Positions 17,398 through 26,567 of a stretch of 64,000 nucleotides of DNA are shown one piece after another. The notes below the pieces were generated by a model, which was given only the letters and a program-made list of their open reading frames with translations, did not search any database and was not told the origin of the DNA. The position numbers were made by a program, and so were the translations under genes. Origin of the DNA: Bacteroidota bacterium (GTDB lineage: Bacteria > Bacteroidota > Bacteroidia > Cytophagales > UBA9547); NCBI GenBank assembly GCA_004293915.1, contig RDZG01000064.1:1-64000 (forward strand), read 5' to 3'. Within the stretch, counting starts at the first letter, position 1. Each line of letters opens with the position of its first letter.

Positions 17398-20211
17398 TTA
17401 CCTACTCAAATACAAATTCCTTTCGCCATATACTTTTTGGAAAAAGTCGTCTTGCAAATCATCGATGAAATAAATGGCTTCGCCAGTTGATTTCATTTCG
17501 GGTCCTAATTCTTTATTTACGTTCGGAAACTTACTAAACGAAAATACAGGTATTTTTATAGCATAGCCTTTTTTGACAGGATTAAAATTAAAATCTGCCA
17601 CTTTATTGGCTCCTAACATTACTTTTGTGGCATAATTTACATAAGGTTCTTGGTAAGCTTTGCAAATAAATGGCACGGTGCGTGAAGCTCTCGGATTGGC
17701 TTCTATCACGTATACAATTTCGTTTTTAATCGCAAATTGTATATTTATCAAACCAACTACTTGCATGGCTTTTGCAATTTTAGTCGTAATTTCTTCGATT
17801 TGCTTAATCACATTTTCGCTCAAATCAAAAGGTGGAAGCACTGCATTTGAATCGCCAGAGTGTATTCCTGCTGGCTCGATATGCTCCATAATTCCAATAA
17901 TATACGAATGATTTCCGTCTGAAATGGCATCGGCTTCGGCTTCGATGGCTCCTTCGAGAAAATGATCGACCAAAATTTTATTTTCGGGCATATCTCTTAA
18001 AATATTTACCACATGTTGCTCCAATTCCGATTCGTTTATCACGATTTTCATACCTTGTCCACCCAACACATACGAAGGACGAACGAGCAATGGAAATCCT
18101 AAATTCTTACCTATCTCAATCGCTTCTTCGGCACTATCTACGGTGTCAAATTTGGGATATGGGATATTCAAATCTTTCAATAAAGTCGAAAATCTACCTC
18201 TGTCTTCTGCCAAATCTAAAGATTGAAAACTAGTTCCAATAATTTTAATACCATATTTATCGAGTTTTTCAGCCAGTTTCAAGGCTGTTTGCCCGCCAAG
18301 TTGCACAATTACACCTTCGGGTTTTTCATGCAAAATTATTTCATAAATATGTTCCCAAAATACTGGTTCAAAATAAAGTTTGTCGGCAGTGTTAAAATCG
18401 GTAGAAACGGTTTCGGGATTGCAATTTATCATAATAGTTTCGTAGCCACATTCTTTGGCAGCCAAAATGCCATGCACGCACGAATAATCAAATTCAATAC
18501 CTTGTCCGATGCGGTTTGGACCCGAACCCAACACAATAACTTTCTTTTTTGGAGTAACAATTGATTCGTTTTCTAAACCAAAAGTGGAGTAATAATAAGG
18601 AGTTTTTGCCTCAAATTCTGCTGCACAGGTATCCACCATTTTGAACACTCTTTTAATATCAAAATCATAGCGTTTTTTGAAAACTTCAGATTCTAAACAA
18701 TCTACAATATGAGCAATTTGCCTATCTGCATAGCCTTTTTGTTTGGCTTCGAGCATCATTTCTTTTGGAATTGTATCAATATCATATTTCTCCAATTCTT
18801 TTTCAAAACTCAACAAATCTTCGATTTGATGCAAAAACCAACGGTCTATTTTTGTAAGATTTTGAATTGTTTTAGCAGGTATTCCTAATTTATAAGCATC
18901 GTAAATATGGAAAAGGCGATTCCAACTTGGGTGTTTTAAACTATGCAAAATTTCGTCTTGATTTCTCAATTCTTTGCCATCAGCTCCAAGTCCATTTCTA
19001 CGAATTTCGAGCGACTGACAGGCTTTTTGCAAGGCTTCTTGAAAAGTTCTGCCAATGCCCATTACCTCGCCAACCGATTTCATTTGCAAACCCAAACTTC
19101 TATCAGCACCTTTGAATTTATCAAAATTCCATCGAGGAATTTTAACAATCACATAATCCAAAGCAGGCTCAAAATAAGCTGAAGTTGTTTTTGTGATTTG
19201 ATTTTTGAGTTCATCTAAATTATAGCCAATCGCCAATTTTGCAGCAATTTTTGCAATCGGGTAGCCCGTAGCTTTCGATGCCAATGCCGAGGAACGAGAA
19301 ACCCGTGGATTGATTTCAATCACAATGATTTCCTCCGTTTCGGGATGCATCGAAAATTGAATATTACAACCACCCGCAAACATTCCAATTCCGTTCATAC
19401 ACTTGATTGCTAAATCTCGCATTCGCTGATAAGCAGTATCTGACAAAGTCATGGCAGGTGCAACTGTTATAGAATCTCCTGTATGAATACCCATTGGGTC
19501 GAAATTTTCTATCGAACAAATAATGATTACATTACCAATATTATCTCTTAAAAGTTCTAATTCATACTCTTTCCATCCAAAAATTGATTGCTCAACCAAT
19601 ACTTCGTGTGTAGGTGAGGCGTGTAAACCTGTGTTGAGAGCAGCATCGAAATCTTCGGGTTTTTCTACAAAACCGCCACCTGTACCACCAAGCGTAAAGG
19701 AAGGACGAATAACCAATGGAAATCCTGTTTCTTGGGCAATTTCTTTGCCTTCGAGAAATGATTTTGCGGTTCTGCCTTTGCACACATTTGCTCCTAATTC
19801 AAGCATGCGCAACCTAAATTTTTCTCTATCTTCGGTTGTATGAATGGCATCGATATCTACACCAATAATTTCAACGCCATATTTTTTCCAAATGCCAGCT
19901 TTATCGCAATCGATACATAAATTGAGAGCAGTTTGTCCACCCATAGTTGGCAAAACGGCATCGATTTTATGTTTTTCAAGAATTTGAACAATATATTTCT
20001 TTTCGAGAGGGAGCAAATAAATATTATCAGCCGTAACGGTATCGGTCATGATAGTGGCAGGATTGGAGTTGATAAGCGTAACTTCAATGCCTTCATCTCG
20101 GAGCGATCGAGCCGCTTGCGAACCTGCATAATCAAACTCACACGCCTGACCGATGACAATTGGACCACTTCCTATGATTAAAACCGACTTTATTTTATTA
20201 TTTTTAGGCAC
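17398..20211 (-). CDS. carB: Carbamoyl-phosphate synthase large subunit
   Basis: ATP-dependent synthase that makes carbamoyl phosphate for pyrimidines and arginine, using ammonia from CarA. The 937-residue protein contains both ATP-grasp halves: the first with VLIIGSGPIVIGQACEFDYAG at the start and EINPRVSRSSALASKATGYP, the second with VLGSGPNRIGQGIEFDYSC (about 560) and EANPRASRTVPFICKAYQEP. It ends after the second carboxylase half and lacks the C-terminal MGS-like allosteric domain of the E. coli enzyme (1073 residues); this short form is usual in Bacteroidota and is not a truncation. carA is not adjacent. Confidence 0.95.
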   Translation of the reverse strand: MPKNNKIKSVLIIGSGPIVIGQACEFDYAGSQAARSLRDEGIEVTLINSNPATIMTDTVTADNIYLLPLEKKYIVQILEKHKIDAVLPTMGGQTALNLCIDCDKAGIWKKYGVEIIGVDIDAIHTTEDREKFRLRMLELGANVCKGRTAKSFLEGKEIAQETGFPLVIRPSFTLGGTGGGFVEKPEDFDAALNTGLHASPTHEVLVEQSIFGWKEYELELLRDNIGNVIIICSIENFDPMGIHTGDSITVAPAMTLSDTAYQRMRDLAIKCMNGIGMFAGGCNIQFSMHPETEEIIVIEINPRVSRSSALASKATGYPIAKIAAKLAIGYNLDELKNQITKTTSAYFEPALDYVIVKIPRWNFDKFKGADRSLGLQMKSVGEVMGIGRTFQEALQKACQSLEIRRNGLGADGKELRNQDEILHSLKHPSWNRLFHIYDAYKLGIPAKTIQNLTKIDRWFLHQIEDLLSFEKELEKYDIDTIPKEMMLEAKQKGYADRQIAHIVDCLESEVFKKRYDFDIKRVFKMVDTCAAEFEAKTPYYYSTFGLENESIVTPKKKVIVLGSGPNRIGQGIEFDYSCVHGILAAKECGYETIMINCNPETVSTDFNTADKLYFEPVFWEHIYEIILHEKPEGVIVQLGGQTALKLAEKLDKYGIKIIGTSFQSLDLAEDRGRFSTLLKDLNIPYPKFDTVDSAEEAIEIGKNLGFPLLVRPSYVLGGQGMKIVINESELEQHVVNILRDMPENKILVDHFLEGAIEAEADAISDGNHSYIIGIMEHIEPAGIHSGDSNAVLPPFDLSENVIKQIEEITTKIAKAMQVVGLINIQFAIKNEIVYVIEANPRASRTVPFICKAYQEPYVNYATKVMLGANKVADFNFNPVKKGYAIKIPVFSFSKFPNVNKELGPEMKSTGEAIYFIDDLQDDFFQKVYGERNLYLSR

Positions 20212-20359
20212 TATATATATATGTGTTAGGTTTTGGCAAAAATATTTTTTCTAAACAAATTGTGCAAAGGTAAATTATTTTTGGAAATACAGGTATTAAA
20301 AAATTATAAAGGAGATAAAAAGGTAAAATTGGCGGTGGAATTTATTATTATTTGAGTTT

Positions 20360-21043
20360 TTAAAATCTCACATAAGCACATAAATTTGTGCTAGTAAAAT
20401 GGTCAAATTTTCCAGTTTCGGGATAATACTCTGTTAGTTTTCCTACAACAACTGCATATTTTTGTTCTAAGCTAAAGCCAAAGTTTTTTGTAATTTCATT
20501 TATTATTCCAACTTTAGCTGAAATGTTTCCAGCTGGCAAAGAGTAAAATGAACTACCACCCGTTGAAATGCTATGAGAATGTATCATATAATCTACTCCC
20601 ATGCCAATTCCCCAATAAAAATATAGTTTTTCGCCAATTAATGGGATTTCATTTCTAAAACTATAGTGCAAAGTAATTATTTGTAAATTGCTAAGAGTTA
20701 GTATTATGTCCTTATCTTGATAAGTATTATTATTGTTATCAAAAATGGTTTCTTTGCCAATCACAAAACTTGCAGCCGAAGGTTGAAAACTTGAATACCC
20801 AAGTAAAATGCCACTCGAAACATATCTATTCATGGCTTCAGATTTTGTACGTTTTCTGTTTGTATATTGCAAAGCATAGCCAAAAGTAGGGTTGTATTTG
20901 CTTCCAAATTCTCCCAACCAAACTTGATAAAAGGGTGCAAAACCAATTTCATTATTTTTATATATTTTTTTGGCATTCGAATCGAATGCCAAAAAAACAG
21001 ACATAGCCAATAAAATCTTTACTAAAACAGTTTTAAGGTTCAC
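20360..21043 (-). CDS. Predicted outer-membrane beta-barrel protein
   Basis: A 227-residue protein with signal sequence (VKILLAMSVFLAFDSNAKKI, cleavage near residue 24) followed by a strand-rich body (GFAPFYQVWLGEFG, SGILLGYSSF, KLYFYWGIGMGVDYMI, GFSLEQKYAVVVGKL) and an aromatic C-terminal strand TNLCAYVRF, typical of outer-membrane barrels. No named family is recognised. It starts 6 bases after the neighbouring 165-codon reading frame, so these genes form one transcription unit of envelope proteins. Confidence 0.72.
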   Translation of the reverse strand: MNLKTVLVKILLAMSVFLAFDSNAKKIYKNNEIGFAPFYQVWLGEFGSKYNPTFGYALQYTNRKRTKSEAMNRYVSSGILLGYSSFQPSAASFVIGKETIFDNNNNTYQDKDIILTLSNLQIITLHYSFRNEIPLIGEKLYFYWGIGMGVDYMIHSHSISTGGSSFYSLPAGNISAKVGIINEITKNFGFSLEQKYAVVVGKLTEYYPETGKFDHFTSTNLCAYVRF

Positions 21044-21049
21044 TAAAGT

Positions 21050-21547
21050 TTACTTTTTTAATTTTTGATAATCTTTAATTTCCTCTTGAATATTTTTCAA
21101 TAGTTTTTCTTGAATAAAATAATTTCCAAATGTAGAACCAGCACTTTTTACCTTATTATAAAATAAAATTTTACCTTCATGATTTACGATTTCAAAAAAG
21201 CCTGGTAGTGCAATTTCATTGTCAGAATAATTACAACTTACAGAAACATAGACAGCATTAGTATCAACTTCTTGAACATTAAATAAATCCAAACATGTTT
21301 TAATCTCAAACTTATATGGAAATTCGTTTTTCATTGATTTCGTATCGTAATTTTCGTGTATAGCCTCTTTTAAGAATATAAATTTACTATTAATAACTTT
21401 ATTTAAGTTATTAATACTTGTTTCTTTTCTTGCTTTTTCATCGTCAACTTCTTTACCTGTTAATGCTTCAATTTCAATTTTTTTTATACCATAGTTTATT
21501 GCTTGTATTGCAGTAGATAAATTTAGTTTGCTAGGATATTTATTCAT
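21050..21547 (-). pseudogene. C-terminal part of a probably stop-interrupted exported protein
   Basis: The first ATG of this frame is at 21547 and gives 165 residues with no signal peptide and no recognised domain. However, the frame is open for another 46 codons upstream, with protein-like composition (for example SVLLFLNLIEDYGDLLIKNP) and no ATG, GTG or TTG, back to 21685. There it meets the TAA (21686-21688) that ends the preceding signal-peptide gene in the same frame. The simplest reading is one protein of about 343 residues (22081-21050) split by a single nonsense codon, this being its C-terminal part. If the stop is real, this part can only be made by readthrough or by an internal start. 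Confidence 0.6.
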
Positions 21548-21685
21548 TAATGAGGCTTTTTTAAAAGGATTTTTTATTAATAAATCCCCATAATCTTCAA
21601 TTAAATTTAAAAATAATAAAACACTTATTTGATTCTCAGAATTAGTTTTTTTATTCCGAATTTCATCTTTTTCTATATTTGTAAC

Positions 21686-22081
21686 TTAATTGAAAGGAAA
21701 GAAAAAATAATTAAAGCCTCTACCTGGTAAATCATTTCCAGTTACAGCCAGCATATTCAACACCAAATAACTTTTATCTTTCGTTTTTTTTATGGCTAAA
21801 ATCTCGTTGTTGGTTTTAAATTCGATTCCGCTTTTTCCAAAAGTGGCATATTTGGTCAAAACTTCTTTTATGTTTTCATTATATTTGGTTATTACATTCA
21901 AATAGGCTTCTTTGTCTTCAGGTTTCATTTTAGCAACCAAATCAACATTTGGTTCTTCAATCAAAACCAAAACTTTTCTTTTAATGGTTTCGGCTGGGTC
22001 TTCTTTTTTTAATTGTTCTGCAAAAACAAAAGATGATGTAGTTAATAATAGTACGGCAATACTTTTCTTAATAAAGTTCAT
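21686..22081 (-). CDS. Exported protein of unknown function, probably the N-terminal part of an interrupted gene
   Basis: Start chosen at 22081, because MNFIKKSIAVLLLTTSSFVFAEQ is a standard signal peptide cleaved after FAE/FA; the earlier ATG at 22114 adds eleven non-signal residues. The mature part (about 110 residues) is charged, with DPAETIKRKVLVLIEEPNVDLVAKMKPEDK and KDKSYLVLNMLAVTGNDLPGRGFNYFFFPFN, and no known domain is recognised. It ends in TAA at 21686-21688, after which the same frame stays open into the next coding segment, suggesting a nonsense mutation inside a longer protein. Confidence 0.65.
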   Translation of the reverse strand: MNFIKKSIAVLLLTTSSFVFAEQLKKEDPAETIKRKVLVLIEEPNVDLVAKMKPEDKEAYLNVITKYNENIKEVLTKYATFGKSGIEFKTNNEILAIKKTKDKSYLVLNMLAVTGNDLPGRGFNYFFFPFN

Positions 22082-22314
22082 AATTAGATTGTTGATGTTA
22101 AATTTTTTTTGCAATATATATATATCAAAAATAATACAAAAATTTAATTCACTAGATTGTAATATTTTCTAATTATATATCAAATCTAGTTTTTGAATTA
22201 CAAATGAAATAGTTTGGATTGCATAATTTTATTTTTATTTGCATTTTTGATGTTCTATAAACAAAATCAACATATTTTTATAGTTTTGCAAACCAAACTT
22301 AGCATTAGATTATT

Positions 22315-23892
22315 TTGCAATCGTTTCCATTATTATCTTTACTTGTTTTTTTTCCTATTTTAATTAGCTTAGTGCTTGTTTTTTTAACAAATCCAAAAGC
22401 TATTCGGTGGATTGCCATTTTTACTTGTGTTTTTGAATTGGCAATTGGCGTAGTTTTATACCTCAATTTCGATACGCAAGTTGCTAATTATCAATTTGTT
22501 GAAAAATTTGATTGGATTACACTTTCGCTCGGCAAAACGAGCCAACTTTCAATCGATTATATTTTGGCAATTGACGGTATTTCGCTGCCATTAATTTTGA
22601 TGTCTATTCTTGTTTTTTTGGTTGCCACGTTTGCATCTTGGTCTATCAAATCGAACATAAAAGGCTATTATGCACTCTTGATGTTGCTTTTAGGCACCGT
22701 TTTGGGCTGTTTTATGGCTTTAGATTTGTTTTTATTCTACTTGTTTTTTGAATTTATGCTTTTGCCCATGTATTTCTTGATTGGAATTTGGGGTGGCGAG
22801 GGCAGAGAAAAAGCGGCATTAAAATTTTTGCTTTACACACTTTTTGGTTCTGTTTTAATTTTGATTTCAATTATTGGTTTATATCTCTCGGGAACCGACC
22901 CAGTTGCAAGTGTTCCAGAAGCGATGCGAGTTTTTACATTTCGTATCGATTTTTTGTCTGATAATTTGAACATTATTCCTGATAGTATTTTGTCGCTTTC
23001 TTCTAGTTACAAGTTTTTTGGGCTTGGATTGCGAAACTGGGCTTTTATATTTTTGATGATTGGTTTTTTGATTAAACTTCCAGCTGTGCCGTTTCATACT
23101 TGGCTGCCCGAAGCTCATGTGGAAGCTCCAACACCTGTTTCGGTAATTTTGGCTGCTGTTTTACTCAAAATTGGTGCTTATGGTATGTTTAGAATTGCGT
23201 ATCCAATTTTTCCAGAAATGGCTACATTATATGCCACACCGATTGCAATTGTTGGCATGATTTCGATTTTATATGCTGCTTATTGTGCATTAGCCATGAC
23301 AGATTTAAAGAAAATGATTGCATATTCTTCGATTTCGCACATGGGATTTGTGCTTTTGGGATTGGCATCAGGCACAACCGAAGGTGTAAGTGGAGCTTTG
23401 TATCAGCTTGTTAGTCATGGATTTATATCGGCTGCTTTGTTTTTGATAGTTGGTGCAATTTATGAACGAACACATGACAGAAATATTATCAATCACAAAG
23501 GCTTAGCAAATCGGATGCCAAAACTCACGGCTGTGGTTGTGATTAGCTTTTTTGCTTCTTTAGGCTTGCCTGGCTTTTCGGGATTTGTTGCCGAAGCATT
23601 GGTTTTTATGGGCAGTTTCAAAACCTTACATTTTGCAACTTGGATTGCCATTGCATCAACTTTAGGACTGATTTTAGGCGCTGCATATTACCTTTGGGCT
23701 TTGCAACGCATGTTTTTTGGAAAATATTATATCAAACCAGGTTTAATCACAAATCCTATCGAGGATATTTCTACTAAAGAAATTTTGGCGTTTATACCCT
23801 TATTGTTTTTTGTTTTACTTTTAGGAATAATGCCAAGTTTATTAACTGATATATTTAATAGCAGTATAACTCGTTTTTTAGATTTTTTTTAA
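22315..23892 (+). CDS. nuoM: NADH-quinone oxidoreductase subunit M (isolated gene)
   Basis: Antiporter-like membrane subunit of respiratory complex I, 525 residues with about 14 membrane segments. Conserved landmarks are FEFMLLPMYFLIGIWGG with the proton-channel glutamate, the LPAVPFHTWLPEAHVEAPTPVSVILAAVLLKIGAYG segment, and MTDLKKMIAYSSISHMGFVLLG. There is no ATG at the N-terminus: an in-frame TAG at 22306-22308 leaves TTG at 22315 as the best start. TAGTTTTG at 22281-22288 resembles a -7 promoter box. The gene stands alone, with no nuoL before or nuoN after it, which is unusual because nuo genes are normally one operon. Confidence 0.93.
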   Translation: MQSFPLLSLLVFFPILISLVLVFLTNPKAIRWIAIFTCVFELAIGVVLYLNFDTQVANYQFVEKFDWITLSLGKTSQLSIDYILAIDGISLPLILMSILVFLVATFASWSIKSNIKGYYALLMLLLGTVLGCFMALDLFLFYLFFEFMLLPMYFLIGIWGGEGREKAALKFLLYTLFGSVLILISIIGLYLSGTDPVASVPEAMRVFTFRIDFLSDNLNIIPDSILSLSSSYKFFGLGLRNWAFIFLMIGFLIKLPAVPFHTWLPEAHVEAPTPVSVILAAVLLKIGAYGMFRIAYPIFPEMATLYATPIAIVGMISILYAAYCALAMTDLKKMIAYSSISHMGFVLLGLASGTTEGVSGALYQLVSHGFISAALFLIVGAIYERTHDRNIINHKGLANRMPKLTAVVVISFFASLGLPGFSGFVAEALVFMGSFKTLHFATWIAIASTLGLILGAAYYLWALQRMFFGKYYIKPGLITNPIEDISTKEILAFIPLLFFVLLLGIMPSLLTDIFNSSITRFLDFF

Positions 23893-23906
23893 TTTAAAAG
23901 CCTGAT

Positions 23907-24686
23907 TTATAGTGATTTAGAAATATACTCGGCTATATCCAAAACTTTAACTTCGCTTTCTTTTTCTTTGTTTTTTACACCATCAGTCATCATAACCATA
24001 CAAAACGGACAAGCTGTGGCAACATAATCGGCACCCGTTCCCAAAGCCTCTTCAATGCGTTCGATGTTGATGTCTTTTGTGCCTTTTTCGGGTTCTTTAA
24101 ACATTTGTCCACCACCAGCACCGCAACACAAACCATTTCGTTTGCTGCGTTTCATTTCTACTAAATCGGCATCAAGTATTTCGAGTACTTGGCGTGGAGC
24201 TTCATACACATTGTTAGACCTGCCCAAATAACACGAATCGTGGTAAGTGATTTTTTTACCTTTAAATTCGTTGGCATCCGAAAGTTTTATTTTGCCCGAA
24301 TTTATCAATTCTTGAATCAATTCTGAGTGATGAATAACCTCGTAATTTCCACCCAAATCGGGGTATTCGTTTTTGAGTGTATTGAAACAATGCGGACAAG
24401 CAGTTACAATTTTTTTAACATTATAGCCATTTAAAACCTGTATGTTTTGTACTGCTTGCATCTGAAACAAAAATTCGTTTCCTGTTCTGCGAGCAGGATC
24501 ACCCGTGCAACTTTCTTCGCTACCTAAAACGGCATAGTTTATGCCCACATGGTTTAAAATTTTTATAATCGAAAGTGTAACTTTCTTATATCTATCGTCA
24601 AAAGAACCCGCACAACCAACCCAAAAAACAATATCAGGATTTTTGCCTTGTGCAATCATTTCTGCCAATACAGGTACATTTTCCAT
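23907..24686 (-). CDS. (Fe-S)-binding oxidoreductase subunit with two cysteine-rich CCG domains
   Basis: A 259-residue protein of the heterodisulfide reductase/lactate oxidase (HdrB/GlcF/LutA) class. Two CCG-type cysteine-rich domains are visible: WVGCAGSFD (about residue 22), SEESCTGDPARR and ACPHCFNTL (about 110) for the first; HDSCYLGR, GLCCGAGGG (about 195) and ACPFCMVMM for the second. These bind non-cubane or 4Fe-4S clusters and pass electrons toward quinones or thiol-disulfide couples. In Bacteroidota it usually pairs with a second ferredoxin-like Fe-S protein, but that partner is not adjacent here. The specific donor is unknown. Confidence 0.85.
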   Translation of the reverse strand: MENVPVLAEMIAQGKNPDIVFWVGCAGSFDDRYKKVTLSIIKILNHVGINYAVLGSEESCTGDPARRTGNEFLFQMQAVQNIQVLNGYNVKKIVTACPHCFNTLKNEYPDLGGNYEVIHHSELIQELINSGKIKLSDANEFKGKKITYHDSCYLGRSNNVYEAPRQVLEILDADLVEMKRSKRNGLCCGAGGGQMFKEPEKGTKDINIERIEEALGTGADYVATACPFCMVMMTDGVKNKEKESEVKVLDIAEYISKSL

Positions 24687-24799
24687 GTTTTTATCTTTGA
24701 GTTAAAATAATTAAAATAGGTATAATGTTTTTCAGATATAGTTTACCTGATTTATAAAAAAATGTTTTAGGTTTTGAATGAAAATACGATTGAAAAAAG

Positions 24800-25471
24800 T
24801 TAAAATTTCAACGAATCGGTCAAAATCTCATTGCTCAAATTCAATTCACGGTCTTTTAATGTGATTTTGAATTTTACGGTTTTGCCCTTCAAGATTTGTG
24901 CTAAAGCTCCAGCCGTAATATTATACGTTAATAAGCCAGAAATTGGGCTTTTTCGATCTTCATTTCCTAACCGTGGGTATCTGCCAAAACTTCCTTTGCG
25001 AAATAAAGAATCGAGCTGATATGTTTTTTTAAATACAGCTTGTACTCTTTTGCTGTTTTGAAGCGTTTCGGTCAAACAATTCGGAATGTCTTTACATTCA
25101 GAAAATGTACCTGTAGCGTTTTTGAAAAGTATGCTAGCGTAATAATTGTAATAATTAATATTTGTGATAGCAGAAATGGTATCAATAATGTTAATTACCA
25201 TTTTGTCTTGATTCGGATTTTGTGGATCGTTTACAAATGTGGTATCATAAACTTTTACTTCAACATAATCGGGATCAAATTTCCCAGTAATATCGTTTTC
25301 GTTCAAGCCCATATCGCCATCGCCATCTGTAAAATTTAAGTTCACAATAATGTTTTGTGAAGTGGCATCATAGCGAATTGCATTAAAAGTTATCTGCGGT
25401 TGAAGCGGATAGTTTGGGTCTTTGCACGAATATAAAAATCCAAAAACGCATATTAAAACAATAAATCGCAT
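24800..25471 (-). CDS. Lipoprotein of unknown function
   Basis: A 223-residue lipoprotein with a signal ending in the lipobox LYSC (Cys16). The N-terminal segment NLNFTDGDGDMGLNENDITG (about residues 47-66) is an acidic Asp/Gly/Asn-rich stretch that resembles a calcium-binding loop. The rest is beta-rich with a GLLTYNITAGALAQILKGKTVKFKITLKD C-terminal region. Similar lipoproteins with the FTDGDGD motif are common in Bacteroidota but uncharacterised. It lies 17 bases after purQ on the same strand and is probably co-transcribed with it. Confidence 0.75.
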   Translation of the reverse strand: MRFIVLICVFGFLYSCKDPNYPLQPQITFNAIRYDATSQNIIVNLNFTDGDGDMGLNENDITGKFDPDYVEVKVYDTTFVNDPQNPNQDKMVINIIDTISAITNINYYNYYASILFKNATGTFSECKDIPNCLTETLQNSKRVQAVFKKTYQLDSLFRKGSFGRYPRLGNEDRKSPISGLLTYNITAGALAQILKGKTVKFKITLKDRELNLSNEILTDSLKF

Positions 25472-25488
25472 GGATTTAAAATTAATTT

Positions 25489-26178
25489 TTAGTGTACAAG
25501 TTGTAAAATAGACTCAAATAATGCTTGTCCGTCTGTGTTTTTTAAATCCGAATCTACTGCACGTTCTGGATGTGGCATCATTCCAAAAACATTTTTAGTT
25601 TTATTACACACACCAGCTATGTTTTTTAGCGAACCATTTGGATTTGAATTATCTGTAATTGAGCCATTTACATCGCAATATTTAAAAATAATTTGATCGT
25701 TATCTTCGAGTGATTTTATGGTACTATCGTCTGCAAAATACCTGCCATCGCCATGTGCAATTGGAATATTATAGGCTTTATTAAATTCCATATTTTGCGA
25801 AACCAATGCCGTTTTTGAAACTGGCGTGATAAATTGATTTTGGCAAATAAACAATCTGCCTGTATTGCGAATTAAAGCTCCTGGAAGCAAACCTGCTTCG
25901 GTCAGAATCTGAAAACCATTGCAAACACCCATCACATATCCACCCGAATTTGCATGCGAAATCACACTTTCCATAATAGGCGAAAAACGTGCAATTGCAC
26001 CCGAACGCAAATAATCGCCATACGAAAAACCACCTGGCACCATAATAAAATCGCAACCTTTTAGGTCTTTATCTTTATGCCAAAGTTTGGTTACAGATTG
26101 TCCCATCACTTCGCCAAGCGCATAAACCATATCTTCGTCACAATTTGAGCCAGGAAATACAATTACACCAAATTTCAT
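25489..26178 (-). CDS. purQ: Phosphoribosylformylglycinamidine synthase subunit PurQ
   Basis: Glutamine amidotransferase subunit of FGAM synthase (step 4 of purine synthesis), 229 residues. The class I triad is visible: the nucleophile elbow GVCNGFQIL (Cys about 87), and MPHPERA near residue 207 with His and Glu. The N-terminus VIVFPGSNCDEDMVYAL and PGGFSYGDYLRSGAIARFSP are PurQ signatures. A separate PurQ implies the small-PurL/PurS arrangement rather than the fused large PurL of proteobacteria; purL and purS are not in the window. Confidence 0.94.
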   Translation of the reverse strand: MKFGVIVFPGSNCDEDMVYALGEVMGQSVTKLWHKDKDLKGCDFIMVPGGFSYGDYLRSGAIARFSPIMESVISHANSGGYVMGVCNGFQILTEAGLLPGALIRNTGRLFICQNQFITPVSKTALVSQNMEFNKAYNIPIAHGDGRYFADDSTIKSLEDNDQIIFKYCDVNGSITDNSNPNGSLKNIAGVCNKTKNVFGMMPHPERAVDSDLKNTDGQALFESILQLVH

Positions 26179-26567
26179 CGTTTATTATTTTCTTTTTAAA
26201 TGTTGCTTTGCAAATATACACTTTTGAAAAAGATTTCAAAAGTGTATATTTTGAATTTTTGCTTTGATTAGTTTATATAAAAAATTAGAATATTATTTAT
26301 GTTCTTTAGCGCAAGCGTCCGCTTGTGTTCTAATGGTTCAACTATTTAAGTCTTTTAAATATTATGTTTGTTGGTGTTCTTTTCACCAACAAAACTTTTT
26401 CAATCTATGCAATGTTTAAAAATCCAAACTCCGAAGAAGTATCATCGGTTCTTTGAACCATTTCAACCGAAGGTACAAAAATTTAATTTACTTTTTCTAA
26501 TTCTACTCTATGGCAATTGGCACATTAGACATTATTTAAAGACTAAAATCAACATAATTTAAAAGCA
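26179..26567. other. Non-coding gap with several hairpins
   Basis: 389 bases between divergently ending purQ and murD with no convincing gene. It holds GCAAGC-GTCC-GCTTGT (26311-26326), a perfect 10-base inverted repeat TTTGTTGGTG / CACCAACAAA (26367-26376 and 26384-26393), and the small palindrome GGTTC-TTT-GAACC near 26449-26461. The spacing and density of palindromes resemble REP-type or other short interspersed palindromic elements more than a terminator, since purQ starts here and murD ends here. Confidence 0.5.

Noticed and set aside
17398-20211. CarB as a truncated protein
   Set aside because: The missing C-terminal MGS-like domain is normal in Bacteroidota; both ATP-grasp halves are complete.
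26368-26562. Small open frame (64 residues) in the purQ-murD gap
   Set aside because: It overlaps several hairpins and shows no protein-like features.
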